Below, piece after piece: positions 20,891 to 21,319 of a DNA stretch of 21,319 bases. The translations under genes were made by a program, and so were the position numbers. How positions within the stretch are numbered: the stretch's first letter is position 1; each line of letters begins with the position of its first letter. The stretch is from Eubacterium sp. CAG:252 (GTDB taxonomy: Bacteria; Bacillota; Clostridia; Lachnospirales; Lachnospiraceae). Below the pieces are notes generated by a model. It saw only the letters and a list, made by a program, of their open reading frames with translations, had not been told where the DNA came from and ran no database searches. The DNA lies in assembly GCA_000436535.1 (NCBI GenBank), contig FR886325.1, forward strand, positions 1 to 21,319, written 5' to 3'.

Positions 20891-21319
20891 GTGGAGTACA
20901 GCAAAGAACAGACAGAAGCTATTAACAGCATAGACGGACAGGTGTGTATAATATCAGTTGCAGGTTCAGGAAAGACGGCTGTTATTGTGGCAAGGGCAGA
21001 CAATATAGTAAGGCACGGTGTTAAGCCATACCGCATACTTGTGCTCACATTTTCAAAGGCGGCAGCAGCACATATGCAGGAGCGTTACATACAGATGTAC
21101 GGTGACAATGGCATACGTTTCTCGACTATCCATTCGCTGTGCTATTCGGTGCTTGTGAGGGCGTATGGACTTAAGCCGGAGTCAGTGCTTTCGGATAAGG
21201 ACAGATTTAAGTTTCTCACAGAGTTTCATAACCAGCTTATATATAAGAGGGTTGTTGGAGTTCCAGAGGATTTAGATGAATTCTACCGGAAATGTGATGA
21301 ATATATATCGGAAGAGGCG
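20891..21319 (+). CDS. UvrD/Rep-type superfamily I DNA helicase, N-terminal part (runs off the window)
   Basis: The first 143 codons of an ATP-dependent 3'-5' DNA helicase; the frame is open to the last base. It begins VEYSKEQTEAI, the Q-motif region that contacts adenine, followed by motif I SVAGSGKT (Walker A), motif Ia LTFSKAAAAHMQER and motif Ib FSTIHSL, in the order and spacing of UvrD, PcrA and Rep. The start is GTG 20891, with GGAGG 10 nt upstream (20876-20880) and a weaker GAAAGG directly before it. The rest of the ATPase core, and any C-terminal nuclease domain that would distinguish PcrA from AddA/RexA-like enzymes, lies outside. Likely role: DNA repair or replication fork processing. 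Confidence 0.9.
   Translation, partial: MEYSKEQTEAINSIDGQVCIISVAGSGKTAVIVARADNIVRHGVKPYRILVLTFSKAAAAHMQERYIQMYGDNGIRFSTIHSLCYSVLVRAYGLKPESVLSDKDRFKFLTEFHNQLIYKRVVGVPEDLDEFYRKCDEYISEEA

Overview
The window is AT-rich DNA with heavy use of ATA (Ile), AGA/AGG (Arg) and CTT (Leu), strong GGAG-type ribosome binding sites and compact intergenic gaps. The gene content (several ABC and MATE exporters, a GGDEF protein, LrgAB, a ThiE-HAD fusion, an MnmA/cysteine desulfurase pair, a cytidylate-kinase-like protein) fits an anaerobic clostridial Firmicute, most likely a gut Lachnospiraceae. That assignment is inference from style and content, because there is no rRNA in the window. I see no tRNA, rRNA, CRISPR array, transposase or phage gene. 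Almost all of it looks like chromosomal core or near-core DNA, with genes on the + strand except one MATE exporter.

Layout. (1) 1-1911: a hairpin, a promoter, a single ABC exporter of the homodimer type and its terminator. (2) 1960-3760: a Nudix hydrolase followed by a membrane-bound GGDEF protein, then a terminator. (3) 3780-7485: promoter plus two adjacent ABC exporter half-transporters whose ATPase motifs are complementary and asymmetric, the hallmark of a heterodimer. (4) 7466-9126: a promoter lying across the end of the ABC gene and a cardiolipin synthase. (5) 9137-10843: a promoter, a GC-richer hairpin-rich leader or repeat, an inorganic-pyrophosphatase-like/Nudix fusion, a nitroreductase and a perfect bidirectional terminator. 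(6) 10952-12286 (minus): a MATE exporter. (7) 12335-13787: a thiamine-phosphate synthase fused to a HAD phosphatase. Its promoter overlaps the divergent MATE promoter, and its 5' end carries a 96-bp, in-frame, hairpin-rich segment between two near-identical translation starts. (8) 13947-16223: mnmA and a cysteine desulfurase. (9) 16266-18102: lrgA, lrgB and a cytidylate-kinase-like gene. (10) 18310-19902: a CPA1 cation/proton antiporter with two tandem TrkA_C-like domains. (11) 20012-20738: a YoaK/DUF1275 membrane protein with a terminator. (12) 20891 to the end: the first 143 codons of a UvrD/Rep-type helicase.

How the genes work together. The clearest partnerships are the two ABC half-transporters, MnmA with its sulfur donor, LrgA with LrgB, and the two halves of the ThiE-HAD fusion. 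No unmistakable new defence or mobile system is visible. The parts most worth a second look are the hairpin segment in the thiE start, the interlocked MATE/thiE promoters, the apparently catalytically dead pyrophosphatase domain fused to a Nudix enzyme, and the structured leader in front of that fusion.
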